A stretch of DNA of 56,000 nucleotides from Alphaproteobacteria bacterium (lineage in GTDB: Bacteria > Pseudomonadota > Alphaproteobacteria > ATCC43930 > CGMCC-115725), in the NCBI GenBank assembly GCA_019240125.1, contig JAFAYW010000075.1, forward strand, positions 1 through 56,000, given 5' to 3'. Positions 8,379-16,534 of this stretch are shown here, one piece after another. The position numbers and the translations under genes were made by a program. Positions within the stretch are counted from its first letter, which is position 1; each line of letters begins with the position of its first letter. The notes below the pieces were generated by a model, which ran no database searches, was not told where the DNA came from, and was given only the letters and a program-made list of their open reading frames with translations.

Positions 8379-9758
8379 ATGAGAGCCTTGTACCGTTACG
8401 GGCAGCGCGCCGTGTTCGCTGCCTCCATTGCGTCTTGCTGGGCGCTGTCCGCCCTGGCACAGACGCCAGCCCCGGCTGCTGGCGGCGCCGCGCCGGCCGC
8501 CGCTGCACCGGCCGCCGCGGCCGCCGCCGCCGCACCAAAGCTCGATAGTGGCGATACCGCCTGGATGCTGACATCCGTGGCGCTGGTCCTGATGATGACC
8601 ATCCCGGGTCTCGCGCTGTTTTATGGCGGCATGGTCCGCAAGATGAACGTGCTCGCGACCGTCATGCAGAGCTTCATGGTGACCTGTCTCGTCACCGTGT
8701 TGTGGACCATCTGCACATACAGCATGGCCTTTACTCCCGGCTCGCCCTGGGTGGGGGGGATGAGCCGCTTTCTGCTGATGGGTATGACGCTGGACTCGGT
8801 CAATGATCTGGCCAAGACCATTCCCGAATCGGTCTATATGTGCTTTCAGCTGACCTTCGCGATCATCACCCCGGCACTGATCTGCGGCGCGGTCGCCGAT
8901 CGCATGAAGTTTTCGGCGCTGGTCTGGTTTATCGGGCTGTGGGCGATCGTCGTCTATGCTCCGATTGCTCACTGGGTCTGGGGCAGCGACGGGTTCCTCA
9001 ACAGCGCCGGCGTGCTCGACTATGCAGGCGGCACGGTGGTTCACATCAATTCCGGGGTCGCCGGTCTGATGTGCGCCCTGATGCTCGGCAAGCGCCGCGG
9101 CTATGGTTCGGAGCCGATGGCGCCACACAACCTGGTCTACAGCATGATCGGCGCTTCCCTGCTGTGGGTCGGTTGGTTCGGCTTTAATGCCGGCTCGGCC
9201 GTCACCGCGGGCACCAACGCCGGTATGGCGATGGCCGTGACGCAGATCGCCACCGCCACCGCGGCATTGACCTGGATGTTCGTGGAATGGGCGCTCAAAG
9301 GGAAGCCCAGCGTGCTCGGCATCTGCTCGGGTGCGGTCGCGGGCCTGGTGGCGATCACCCCGGCCTCGGGCTTTGTCGATCCGCGTGGCGCGCTGGCCAT
9401 CGGCATCGCCGGCGGGCTCGGCTGCTACTGGGGGGCTACCGGGCTGAAGCATGCCTTCGGGTACGATGACAGCCTTGACGCCTTCGGCGTGCATGGTGTC
9501 GGCGGCACGATCGGCGCCATCCTGACCGGCGTGTTCGCCGTGTCGGCGGTCGGCGGCGACGGTCACAGCGGCCTGATCGACGGCAATCCGGGTCAAATCC
9601 TGACGCAGCTTTATGGTGTCGGTTGCACTGTCGTCTATGACGCGATCGTCTCGCTGATCCTGCTCAAGCTCATCGATCTGGTGATCGGCTTGCGTGTCGA
9701 CAGCGATGCCGAACGCGAAGGTCTCGACCTGACCCTGCACGGCGAGGTTGTTCCCTAG
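8379..9758 (+). CDS. amtB: Ammonium transporter AmtB
   Basis: An inner-membrane trimeric ammonium channel, 459 residues. It has a cleavable signal sequence (ending SALAQ, about residue 28), then a 30-residue Ala/Pro-rich periplasmic stretch before the first of about 11 helices. Conduction-site residues are visible: the Phe gate regions FQLTFAIITPALI and WFGFNAGSA, and the twin histidines in GGTVVHINSG and FGVHGVGGTIGAI. The C-terminal cytosolic tail (DSDAEREGLDLTLHGE) is the region contacted by GlnK. The start at 8379 is preferred over ATG 8373 because GGGGAG lies 9-10 bases upstream. The gene is flanked by NtrC/sigma-54-type signals and ends at a strong terminator, so it is likely a single-gene unit. 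Confidence 0.96.
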   Translation: MRALYRYGQRAVFAASIASCWALSALAQTPAPAAGGAAPAAAAPAAAAAAAAPKLDSGDTAWMLTSVALVLMMTIPGLALFYGGMVRKMNVLATVMQSFMVTCLVTVLWTICTYSMAFTPGSPWVGGMSRFLLMGMTLDSVNDLAKTIPESVYMCFQLTFAIITPALICGAVADRMKFSALVWFIGLWAIVVYAPIAHWVWGSDGFLNSAGVLDYAGGTVVHINSGVAGLMCALMLGKRRGYGSEPMAPHNLVYSMIGASLLWVGWFGFNAGSAVTAGTNAGMAMAVTQIATATAALTWMFVEWALKGKPSVLGICSGAVAGLVAITPASGFVDPRGALAIGIAGGLGCYWGATGLKHAFGYDDSLDAFGVHGVGGTIGAILTGVFAVSAVGGDGHSGLIDGNPGQILTQLYGVGCTVVYDAIVSLILLKLIDLVIGLRVDSDAEREGLDLTLHGEVVP

Positions 9759-9771
9759 CAACGTGACGGTT

Positions 9772-9806
9772 GGGCCGCCGCATCGCTGGTGCGGCGGCCC
9801 TTTTTT
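9772..9806 (+). terminator. Strong intrinsic terminator after amtB
   Basis: A perfect 11-bp stem (GGGCCGCCGCA with TGCGGCGGCCC) around a 7-base loop, directly followed by six T residues. This is a textbook rho-independent terminator, 13 bases after the amtB stop. Confidence 0.9.
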
Positions 9807-9817
9807 GCCTGGAAAGT

Positions 9818-9834
9818 TGCTGCTTAAATAGGCG
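9818..9834. promoter_or_regulatory. Weaker 17-bp operator upstream of the porin gene
   Basis: TGCTGCTTAAATAGGCG keeps the TGC-N11-GC frame and the TAGGC half-site of the glnB and amtB palindromes, with one mismatch in the outer right arm (GCG for GCA) and poor inner symmetry on the left. It lies about 90-100 bases upstream of a sigma-54-like motif. Confidence 0.35.
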
Positions 9835-9918
9835 AATTGTGACAGTTTTACCCAACCGTTTTTATAAATTAGTGCTGCGACACAATCTGGTTTTTACATT
9901 CAACCCTCTTGTAATAAA

Positions 9919-9934
9919 TGGTTTTTGGATAGCA
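9919..9934 (+). promoter_or_regulatory. Weak sigma-54-like motif upstream of the porin gene
   Basis: TGGTTTTTGGATAGCA has GG and GC spaced by exactly 10 bases but lacks the CAC of the -24 box. It lies 68 bases before the chosen start, in an AT-rich leader. The match alone is weak; the operator upstream makes it worth listing. Confidence 0.3.
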
Positions 9935-10002
9935 CCACGAGTTGGGTTGTTCTCGCCGCGTGGCGGCGAGCGCTCTCGCACCAAGATCAAGGGATGAACC
10001 CG

Positions 10003-11256
10003 ATGGTATCGAAACTGTCGTCTGGCCTGCGAATTGGCACCGCCTGCATGGTTGCGGCGGGTTGGCATCTTGCAATGGGCGGTATCGCGCAAGCACAGCA
10101 GCCACCCGCCCCGCCGCCTCCCGCCCCGACGGCCGAAGCGCCAGCAGCCCCGGGGGCTCCCACCCCCGACGCCGCCGCGCCGGCCTCGACCGCGATGGCA
10201 AACCCCTCGATGACCGGTCCGCTCACCGCCAATGCCAAGCCGATGAGCTTTGAGGCGGGTGATTTCGGGACGATCTACGTCACCGGGGCGATCAGCGGGC
10301 TCGGCCTGTTCCAAAGCGATCCGGGTGTCGCCGGTGTCGGTGACCACGCCGATCATGTCGACCTCAGCAACGGGCAGCTTATCGTTCAGAAGACCGACGG
10401 GCTCGTTCAGTTCTTCGCGGAGGTTGGCGCTTACTCGTTCCCGTCACTGGGTACGCCATATTTCCAATCCGGCCGCGCCACCGGGTTCTACACGCCATTC
10501 TCAACAGGCTATATCAAGCTTGCGCCGACAGACACATTCTCGGTCCAGGCCGGTAAATTGCCGACTCTGATCGGAGCCGAATACGCCTTTACCTTCCAGA
10601 ACATGAACATCGAGCGCGGCCTGTTGTGGAATCAGGAGCCGGTGTTCAGCCGCGGTGTTCAAGGCAACTATACCGCCGGGCCTGTCGCCTTCTCGCTATC
10701 CCTCAACGATGGTTTCTATTCCGGAAACTACGACTGGGTGTCGGGTTCGGCCGCCTGGACGATCGATAAGGTGAACACGCTGAGTGTCGTCGGTGGCGGC
10801 AATTTCGACCGCACGACCAGAAACACGCTGGCCACCCCCCTGGCACAAGACAACAGCAAGATCCTCAACGTAATCTATACGTACAATAACGCGCCCTGGA
10901 CGATCACGCCGTACTTCCAGTACACCAGCGTCGACAGCAACCCGACCCTCGGCCTGCCTCGCGCGGAAACCTGGGGTGGCGCGATCCTCGCCAACTACCA
11001 GATCAACGACAATGTCAATGTCGCGGGTCGCGCCGAGTACATCTCGTCGTCGGGCCCCGGAAACCTGCTGTATGGCCCCGGCAGCTCGGCGGCGTCATTC
11101 ACCATCACGCCGACCTGGCAGGACGGCATCTACTTCATGCGCGGCGATGCCTCGGTGGTGCAGGCCTTCAGCACGACGCCAGGACTGGTGTTCGGCAAGT
11201 TCGGCAACACCCGCACGCAGGCGCGCTGGGTGCTTGAAGGCGGCATCATCTTCTAA
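10003..11256 (+). CDS. Outer membrane beta-barrel protein, porin-like
   Basis: A probable outer membrane channel of 417 residues. It has a signal peptide ending near GGIAQAQQ, then a 45-residue Pro/Ala-rich linker, then about 330 residues of alternating aromatic/polar beta-strand pattern (for example FYTPFSTGYIKLAPTDTFSV and WTITPYFQYTSVDSNPTLG). It ends in Phe (GGIIF), the usual barrel-assembly signal. The pattern resembles the BBP2/OmpL-like putative porin family, by eye only. ATG 10003 is preferred because AAGGG lies 9 bases upstream; ATG 9994 also fits. It sits between amtB and glnK and carries its own upstream signals, so it may help ammonium or other nitrogen compounds cross the outer membrane; this role is inference. 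Confidence 0.8.
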   Translation: MVSKLSSGLRIGTACMVAAGWHLAMGGIAQAQQPPAPPPPAPTAEAPAAPGAPTPDAAAPASTAMANPSMTGPLTANAKPMSFEAGDFGTIYVTGAISGLGLFQSDPGVAGVGDHADHVDLSNGQLIVQKTDGLVQFFAEVGAYSFPSLGTPYFQSGRATGFYTPFSTGYIKLAPTDTFSVQAGKLPTLIGAEYAFTFQNMNIERGLLWNQEPVFSRGVQGNYTAGPVAFSLSLNDGFYSGNYDWVSGSAAWTIDKVNTLSVVGGGNFDRTTRNTLATPLAQDNSKILNVIYTYNNAPWTITPYFQYTSVDSNPTLGLPRAETWGGAILANYQINDNVNVAGRAEYISSSGPGNLLYGPGSSAASFTITPTWQDGIYFMRGDASVVQAFSTTPGLVFGKFGNTRTQARWVLEGGIIF

Positions 11257-11267
11257 TGGAGCGGCCT

Positions 11268-11283
11268 TGGCACAAATCGTGCG
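11268..11283 (+). promoter_or_regulatory. Sigma-54 promoter candidate for glnK
   Basis: TGGCACAAATCGTGCG has a full TGGCAC at -24 and GG-N10-GC spacing. It begins 12 bases after the porin stop and lies 73 bases before the glnK ATG, so glnK can be transcribed on its own under nitrogen control. I found no clear TGC-N11-GCA palindrome just upstream. Confidence 0.55.
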
Positions 11284-11301
11284 TTCTGCACTCGACCATG
11301 A

Positions 11302-11694
<393 letters not shown>

Positions 11695-11729
11695 TCGCGG
11701 GCACAAGACATCGCATAGGACATCGAGGA

Positions 11730-11755
11730 GGGGGCGCGGCAATGGTGGCGCCCCC
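11730..11755 (+). terminator. Stem-loop after glnK
   Basis: GGGGGCGC and GCGCCCCC form a perfect 8-bp GC-rich stem around a 10-base loop, 35 bases after the glnK stop. No real T-run follows, so this is a probable but not classic terminator. Confidence 0.5.
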
Positions 11756-11891
11756 GACGTCGTTTCAGGGGGTTCATCCAATCCGGCGCCTGCTTGCGGC
11801 GAACATGGTCACCTCATCTCCTCGCCCCAGGACAGCCGGCTGCACTCATTCCGTGGGGAGGCAGTCCTTGTGCCGGTGCGCGAGGCGTTGG

Positions 11892-12650
11892 CTATTTCGC
11901 GTCCAGGATGGCGTGGAAGCGCAGACGGACGTAATCGGCAATCCAGGTGCCGGTTTCGTCGCATAAGGTCGGCTGCAAGAGCGCGATCAGCTCGGCGCGT
12001 GCCTCTTTGGGGTCAGCGAGCGGCGCGAAGAAATCCTCCGTGAAATTATCGAGCCAGGCTTCGAGCCCGCTGTGCAGGATGGTGGGCCGGGGGTGGATGG
12101 CGATTTCGACAACGCGAAAACCGGCTATCTCCAGCTTTGCGCGATAGGCGGTGGCGGATGGGAAATACCAGGGGAAATAACGGCGCGCGTCGAAGCCGCG
12201 TCTTGCCAGCACCGCCGCGATCCCGACCATGATCGCCGCGGTGTTGTTCTGCCCGCCCATCTCGGCGACAAAGCGGCCGCCGGGCTTCAGCGCCCGCCGC
12301 ACGCCATCGAGCACCGCCTCGGGCGGGTGCATCCAATGTAACGCGGCGTTGGAAAAGACCGCGTCGAATTCGCGCTCGAAGCTGAGGCTCTGCCCCGGCA
12401 TCACTCGGGCATCCAGCCCGCGCGCCCGCGCGCCGGCGACCATGTCCGGCGCCGCGTCCACCGCCACCACATCGGCCCCGGCGGAGGCGATGCGCTCGGT
12501 CAGCGCACCCTCTCCACAGCCAAGATCGAGGATGCGCTCACCCGCTTGCGGTGCCAGCAGATCGAACACCGCAGAGCCGAGCGCCGACACGAAATTGGCC
12601 GTCGCGGCGTAGCGCTCGGCCTGCCAGTTCTGTTTCGCCAGCTGCACCAT
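11892..12650 (-). CDS. Class I SAM-dependent methyltransferase
   Basis: A 252-residue cytosolic methyltransferase. The SAM-binding motif I is ERILDLGCGEGALTERI (about residues 38-54), followed by the acidic VVAVDAAPDMV and the FSNAALHWMHPPEA block. The latter is typical of the trans-aconitate / malonyl-ACP (Tam, BioC) branch. The start has a good GAGGAGG Shine-Dalgarno 7 bases upstream. It lies downstream of the acetolactate-synthase-like gene on the same strand, 112 bases away. The substrate is unknown. Confidence 0.85.
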   Translation of the reverse strand: MVQLAKQNWQAERYAATANFVSALGSAVFDLLAPQAGERILDLGCGEGALTERIASAGADVVAVDAAPDMVAGARARGLDARVMPGQSLSFEREFDAVFSNAALHWMHPPEAVLDGVRRALKPGGRFVAEMGGQNNTAAIMVGIAAVLARRGFDARRYFPWYFPSATAYRAKLEIAGFRVVEIAIHPRPTILHSGLEAWLDNFTEDFFAPLADPKEARAELIALLQPTLCDETGTWIADYVRLRFHAILDAK

Positions 12651-12762
12651 GTCGCGCCTCCTCGATCGGTCGGCGCAGGTTAGTAGGGTGGCGGATACCA
12701 GTTAAGATCAAATGTTATGCTGGTATTTCATACACCAGCTTGCCGCGCCAAACGGCCAGCGC

Positions 12763-14451
12763 CTATGTCTTTGCGCCTTCCGCCTGGCGGCGCAGCGCGC
12801 TCAGGGTCGTGCGCGTGGTGATCATCTCGGGGTCGATGCGCAGCTCGATGACCGCGACGCGGCGCGAGTTCACCGCCGCCTCGAAGGCGGGGGCGAATTC
12901 CTCGGTGCGCGACACAACCGTGCCATAGGCGCCGTATGCAGTGGCGAGGGCGGAGAAATCGGGGTTCTTCAGCGTCGTCCCTACGACCCGGCCGGGAAAG
13001 CGCCGCTCCTGATGCATGCGGATCGTGCCGTACATCGCGTTGTTGAACAGCAGGATGATCGGCCCCGGACCTTCGGCCAGCGAAGTCGCCAGTTCCTGCG
13101 CCGTCATCATAAAGCCGCCATCGCCGCAGAACCCGACGACAATCCGCTCGGGGTGCACCAGCTTGGCGGCGACAGCGGCCGGTACGCCATAACCCATCGC
13201 GCCGCTGGTCGGGCCGAGCTGGCGGCCGGGCCGGCGGTATTGCAGAAACCGGTTGGGCCAGCCGCTGAAATTTCCGGCATCCGAGGTGATGATCGCATCG
13301 TCGGGCAGGCGCCGGCGCAACCAGGTCATGATCTGGCCGAGATCGAGACCCGGTGCCGGCTGTAATTCGTTCGGCCTTAGCCCTGCCTCATACTCGGCGC
13401 GGGCCTCCCGCCGCCAGTCGCGCCAGCGCGGCTCCGCCACCGGCTGCAAGGCGGCGGCCGCCGCGGCAAATTCCGGCATGCCCGATTGGATCGCCAGATC
13501 GGGGCGGAACACGCGCCCCAGTTCCTCGGCCGCGGCGTGCACGTGGATCAGCGTCGGGCCGGGGTCGGGCACGTCCATCAGCGTGTAGGATTGCGAGGTG
13601 ATCTCGCCGAGCCGGGCGCCCACCGCGAGCACCAGATCAGCCGCCTTGAAGCGTGCCACCAGCGTCGGCGCGGCGCCGGTGCCGAGATCGCCGACAAAGC
13701 AATCCAGCCGGTTATCGACGATGTCCTGGCGGCGGAACGAGCAGCACACCGGGATGTCGCTGGTCTGGGCGAAACGCGCGATATCGGCGGCCGCGGCATC
13801 GCTCCAGCCGCTGCCGCCGACCACCATGATCGGCCGCTCGGCTTTCTCGAGCAGGCGGCGCATTTCGGCAAGGTCGGCGGCGCCGGGATGCGCCCGCACC
13901 GCGCGATAGGACCCGGTCATCGCCGCCGCGGCGCGATCGCGCAGCATGTCCTCGGGCAAGGCCACGACCACCGGACCCGGCCGGCCGGAGGTGGCGACCT
14001 GGAATGCCTGGTTCATCAATTCGGGGATGCGCTCGGCCATGTCGATCTGCGTCACCCATTTGGCGAGCGGCGCGTACATCTTGCGGAAATCGACCTCCTG
14101 GAAGGCTTCGCGGTCGATCTGATGCCGCGCAACCTGGCCGACCAGCACCACCATCGGCGTTGAATCCTGAAACGCGGTATGCACGCCGATCGAGGCGTTG
14201 CAGGCGCCCGGCCCACGCGTCACCAGCAGCACGCCGGGCTTGCCGGTTACCTTGCCGTAGGCCTCGGCCATAAAGCTGGCGCCGCCTTCCTGCCGACAGG
14301 TGATCAGGCGGATTTCCGGTGCGTCAAACAGCGCGTCGAGCACTTCGAGATAGCTCTCGCCGGCCACGCTGAACGCCATCTCGACGCCATGCGCCCGCAG
14401 CGCCGCGACCACCAGCTGGCCGCCTGTCATCATCGGGAGATTTGCCGCCAT
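12763..14451 (-). CDS. Thiamine-diphosphate-dependent enzyme, acetolactate synthase-like
   Basis: A 562-residue member of the large-subunit acetolactate synthase / benzoylformate decarboxylase superfamily. The N-terminal Pyr domain has the catalytic glutamate in CRQEGGASFMAEAYG (about residue 55). The central domain follows (ERPIMVVGGSGW). The C-terminal PP domain has the TPP/magnesium motif GDGGFMMT followed by LLFNNAMYGTI. No regulatory-subunit gene (ilvH/ilvN) is adjacent and no branched-chain biosynthesis genes are near, so a housekeeping IlvB is unlikely. Other members of this group act as oxo-acid decarboxylases or glyoxylate carboligase-like enzymes, and the reaction is unassigned here. 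The start at 14451 has no clear Shine-Dalgarno; ATG 14433 is an alternative. Confidence 0.85.
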   Translation of the reverse strand: MAANLPMMTGGQLVVAALRAHGVEMAFSVAGESYLEVLDALFDAPEIRLITCRQEGGASFMAEAYGKVTGKPGVLLVTRGPGACNASIGVHTAFQDSTPMVVLVGQVARHQIDREAFQEVDFRKMYAPLAKWVTQIDMAERIPELMNQAFQVATSGRPGPVVVALPEDMLRDRAAAAMTGSYRAVRAHPGAADLAEMRRLLEKAERPIMVVGGSGWSDAAAADIARFAQTSDIPVCCSFRRQDIVDNRLDCFVGDLGTGAAPTLVARFKAADLVLAVGARLGEITSQSYTLMDVPDPGPTLIHVHAAAEELGRVFRPDLAIQSGMPEFAAAAAALQPVAEPRWRDWRREARAEYEAGLRPNELQPAPGLDLGQIMTWLRRRLPDDAIITSDAGNFSGWPNRFLQYRRPGRQLGPTSGAMGYGVPAAVAAKLVHPERIVVGFCGDGGFMMTAQELATSLAEGPGPIILLFNNAMYGTIRMHQERRFPGRVVGTTLKNPDFSALATAYGAYGTVVSRTEEFAPAFEAAVNSRRVAVIELRIDPEMITTRTTLSALRRQAEGAKT

Positions 14452-14806
14452 GTACCGGTGCCCTGATGTCGCGTTGACCCATATGAGCCGATGCCGTTAG
14501 CCGCGGAAAGAGGCTTTTGGCAATTAATCCATTTACGGTTGCAGCCATGTGCAGAGAGTCGCAATCTGCGCCGGCTCAGAGGAAATGGCGCTGAAAGGCT
14601 TCCAGCATTTCGGTGCCTGGTCCGGCTGTTGGCCGGGCTCGTAGGCCATATCGAAGAGCGTTCTGCCACAGGGGTGGGGAGGGAACGCATTGTTCGGCCC
14701 GTACTCTCTCTTCGGCATGGGGATACAGAGAACGATGATGTGGTCGGAAATCCTGCCGCCTCGCGACGCGGGCGACGCGGGTCGGCGAATTTACGGCTAG
14801 GGCGGC
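14452..14806. other. 355-base spacer without a convincing gene
   Basis: Divergent spacer between the TPP enzyme (minus) and the RND adaptor (plus). Several short frames of 60-119 codons overlap one another on both strands, but none has a good start signal or recognisable product. It presumably holds the promoter of the efflux operon; I could not pick out a defined operator. Confidence 0.4.
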
Positions 14807-16492
14807 ATGGACGATCCGCACCGCCGGTTTACACCGCCCTCAGACGATAGCGGTCCCGGCCGCGATCTCAGCCGCGAATACGACCGAGATTACGGTGACG
14901 TGCGCCTGTACGAGCCCGAATTGCCATTGCCGGCGGTCGAGCGGCCGCCGCCGCCATCGCCGCCGCTCGCGCCATCACGCCGTCGATCCTGGCTCGGCCG
15001 CATCATCATGCTGGCGATTGTCTTGCTGATCGTGGCCGGGATCATTGGCTGGGTGAAGTGGAAAGGGGCGCATCAAACGGCGTCCGGCGGCCGGTTCCAG
15101 TCGGCCTCCCAGCCGGTTGGTACCGCAAAGGTTGCGAAAGGCGACATGCCGGTAACGCTGAGTGCGCTCGGCACGGTGACGCCGCTCGCCACCGTGACGG
15201 TGCAGTCGCAGATCAACGGCCAGCTGCTCGAGGTCGGCTATAAGGAAGGCCAGATGGTCCAGAAGGGCGATTTCCTCGCCCAGATCGACCCACGCCCGTA
15301 TCAGGTTGCGCTCGAGCAGGCCCAGGCACAGCTCGCCAAAGACCAGGCGGCGTTGAGAAACGCCCAGGTCGATCTCGATCGCTACCGCAAGCTGGTCGCC
15401 GAGAACTCGATCGCGCGCCAGACACTCGATACGCAGGTCGCCACCGTGCAGCAGGATGCCGCGGTTCTGCAGGCCGATCAGGCGCAGATCGACACGCAAA
15501 AGCTCAATCTCGTCTATTGCCACATCACGGCGCCGGTCTCGGGACGGATCGGCCTCCGCCTCGTCGATCCGGGCAATTACGTGCAGGCATCGAGCACGAC
15601 GGGGCTGGTCGTGATCACCCAGCTGCAGCCCATCTCGGTGATCTTCACCGTGCCGGAAGACAGCCTGAACCAGGTGCTGGACCAGATGCATGCCGGTAAA
15701 ACCCTGCAGGTCACCGCGTTCGACCGCACCGGTGCCAAGAAGCTCGATAACGGCCACCTCGAAACCGTCGATAACCAGATCGACACGACCACCGGCACGG
15801 TCAAACTGCGCGCGATCTTCGACAATCCTGGCGAAGCGCTGTTCCCCAATCAGTTCGTCAATATCCAGCTGTTGATCACGACCCTCGAGAACGTGCCGGT
15901 TGTTCCCGTGGCGGCGGTACAGCGCGGCGCCCCGGGCACCTTTGTCTATATCGTCAAGCCAGACAGCACGGTGAAGGCGCAACCCGTGACGCTGGGACCG
16001 AGCGATCAGCAGAACGTGTCGGTTACCAAGGGCGTGCAGGACGGCGATCAAGTCGTTACCGATGGCGCCGACCGGCTCAAGGATGGCGGCAAGGTGCGGG
16101 TCACCGACAATCCTACCGGTCAGGCAAACCCCGGCCAGGCCGCCGCAAGCCAGAGCCAATTGGATCAGAGCGGCTCGCCGGGTGAAGCAGCGAGCGGTAA
16201 GGCGGCTGTCGACCAGGCCGGCGGAAGCACCAGCAGTGCCACGTCGAGCGGGTCGCCGCCGAATGGCGCTCCCCCAAGTGGCGCAACCTCAAGCGGCGCG
16301 CTCCCCAGCGGCGCGCTCCCCAGCGGCGCGCCCCCCAGCGCCCCGCCCCCGGGCAGCGACCAGCAGAACGCGGCGCCGCAAAACGGCGCCCAATCCAGCG
16401 GACAGGATAACGCCGACGCAGCGACGGGCGATGCGTCCGGCAAGGGCCATCATCGGCGTCGCCAGAACCAGCAGCAGGGCGGCAGCCAGTGA
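14807..16492 (+). CDS. RND efflux periplasmic adaptor subunit (membrane fusion protein, MdtA-like)
   Basis: This protein links inner-membrane RND pumps to the outer-membrane channel. The 561 residues start with a Pro-rich cytosolic stretch. A membrane anchor follows (about 66-86, IIMLAIVLLIVAGIIGWVKW), then the biotinyl/lipoyl half-motifs (VTVQSQINGQLLEVGYKEGQ and YCHITAPVSGRIGLRLVDPG), an alpha-hairpin (about 160-230), and beta-barrel and membrane-proximal domains up to about 428. The last 130 residues are an unusual Ser/Gly/Pro/Gln-rich tail with tandem five-residue repeats. It is the first gene of a four-gene operon (adaptor, two pumps, channel) like mdtABC plus an outer-membrane factor. 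Likely exports drugs or bile-like amphiphiles; substrate is inferred only from the family. Confidence 0.92.
   Translation: MDDPHRRFTPPSDDSGPGRDLSREYDRDYGDVRLYEPELPLPAVERPPPPSPPLAPSRRRSWLGRIIMLAIVLLIVAGIIGWVKWKGAHQTASGGRFQSASQPVGTAKVAKGDMPVTLSALGTVTPLATVTVQSQINGQLLEVGYKEGQMVQKGDFLAQIDPRPYQVALEQAQAQLAKDQAALRNAQVDLDRYRKLVAENSIARQTLDTQVATVQQDAAVLQADQAQIDTQKLNLVYCHITAPVSGRIGLRLVDPGNYVQASSTTGLVVITQLQPISVIFTVPEDSLNQVLDQMHAGKTLQVTAFDRTGAKKLDNGHLETVDNQIDTTTGTVKLRAIFDNPGEALFPNQFVNIQLLITTLENVPVVPVAAVQRGAPGTFVYIVKPDSTVKAQPVTLGPSDQQNVSVTKGVQDGDQVVTDGADRLKDGGKVRVTDNPTGQANPGQAAASQSQLDQSGSPGEAASGKAAVDQAGGSTSSATSSGSPPNGAPPSGATSSGALPSGALPSGAPPSAPPPGSDQQNAAPQNGAQSSGQDNADAATGDASGKGHHRRRQNQQQGGSQ
16262..16336 (+). 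repeat. 15-bp tandem repeat encoding SGAxP units in the adaptor tail
   Basis: Five head-to-tail 15-base units in frame with the adaptor gene. The last three (16292, 16307, 16322) are nearly identical AGCGGCGCGCTCCCC; the first two are degenerate. They encode NGAPP, SGATS, SGALP, SGALP and SGAPP. Copy number may vary by slippage. Confidence 0.8.
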
Positions 16493-16534
16493 GGCCGCCG
16501 CCCGTCATCGATGAGCGCTGACCGGTACGGCTGA

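Noticed and set aside
8274..9761. A 495-codon open frame on the minus strand
   Set aside because: Antisense to amtB, whose product is unmistakable; the shadow translation is His/Asp/Gln/Arg-rich low-quality sequence.
14491..14850. Short frames in the spacer before the RND adaptor gene
   Set aside because: Several overlapping frames on both strands, no good start signal and no recognisable product; one runs into the adaptor gene in the wrong frame.
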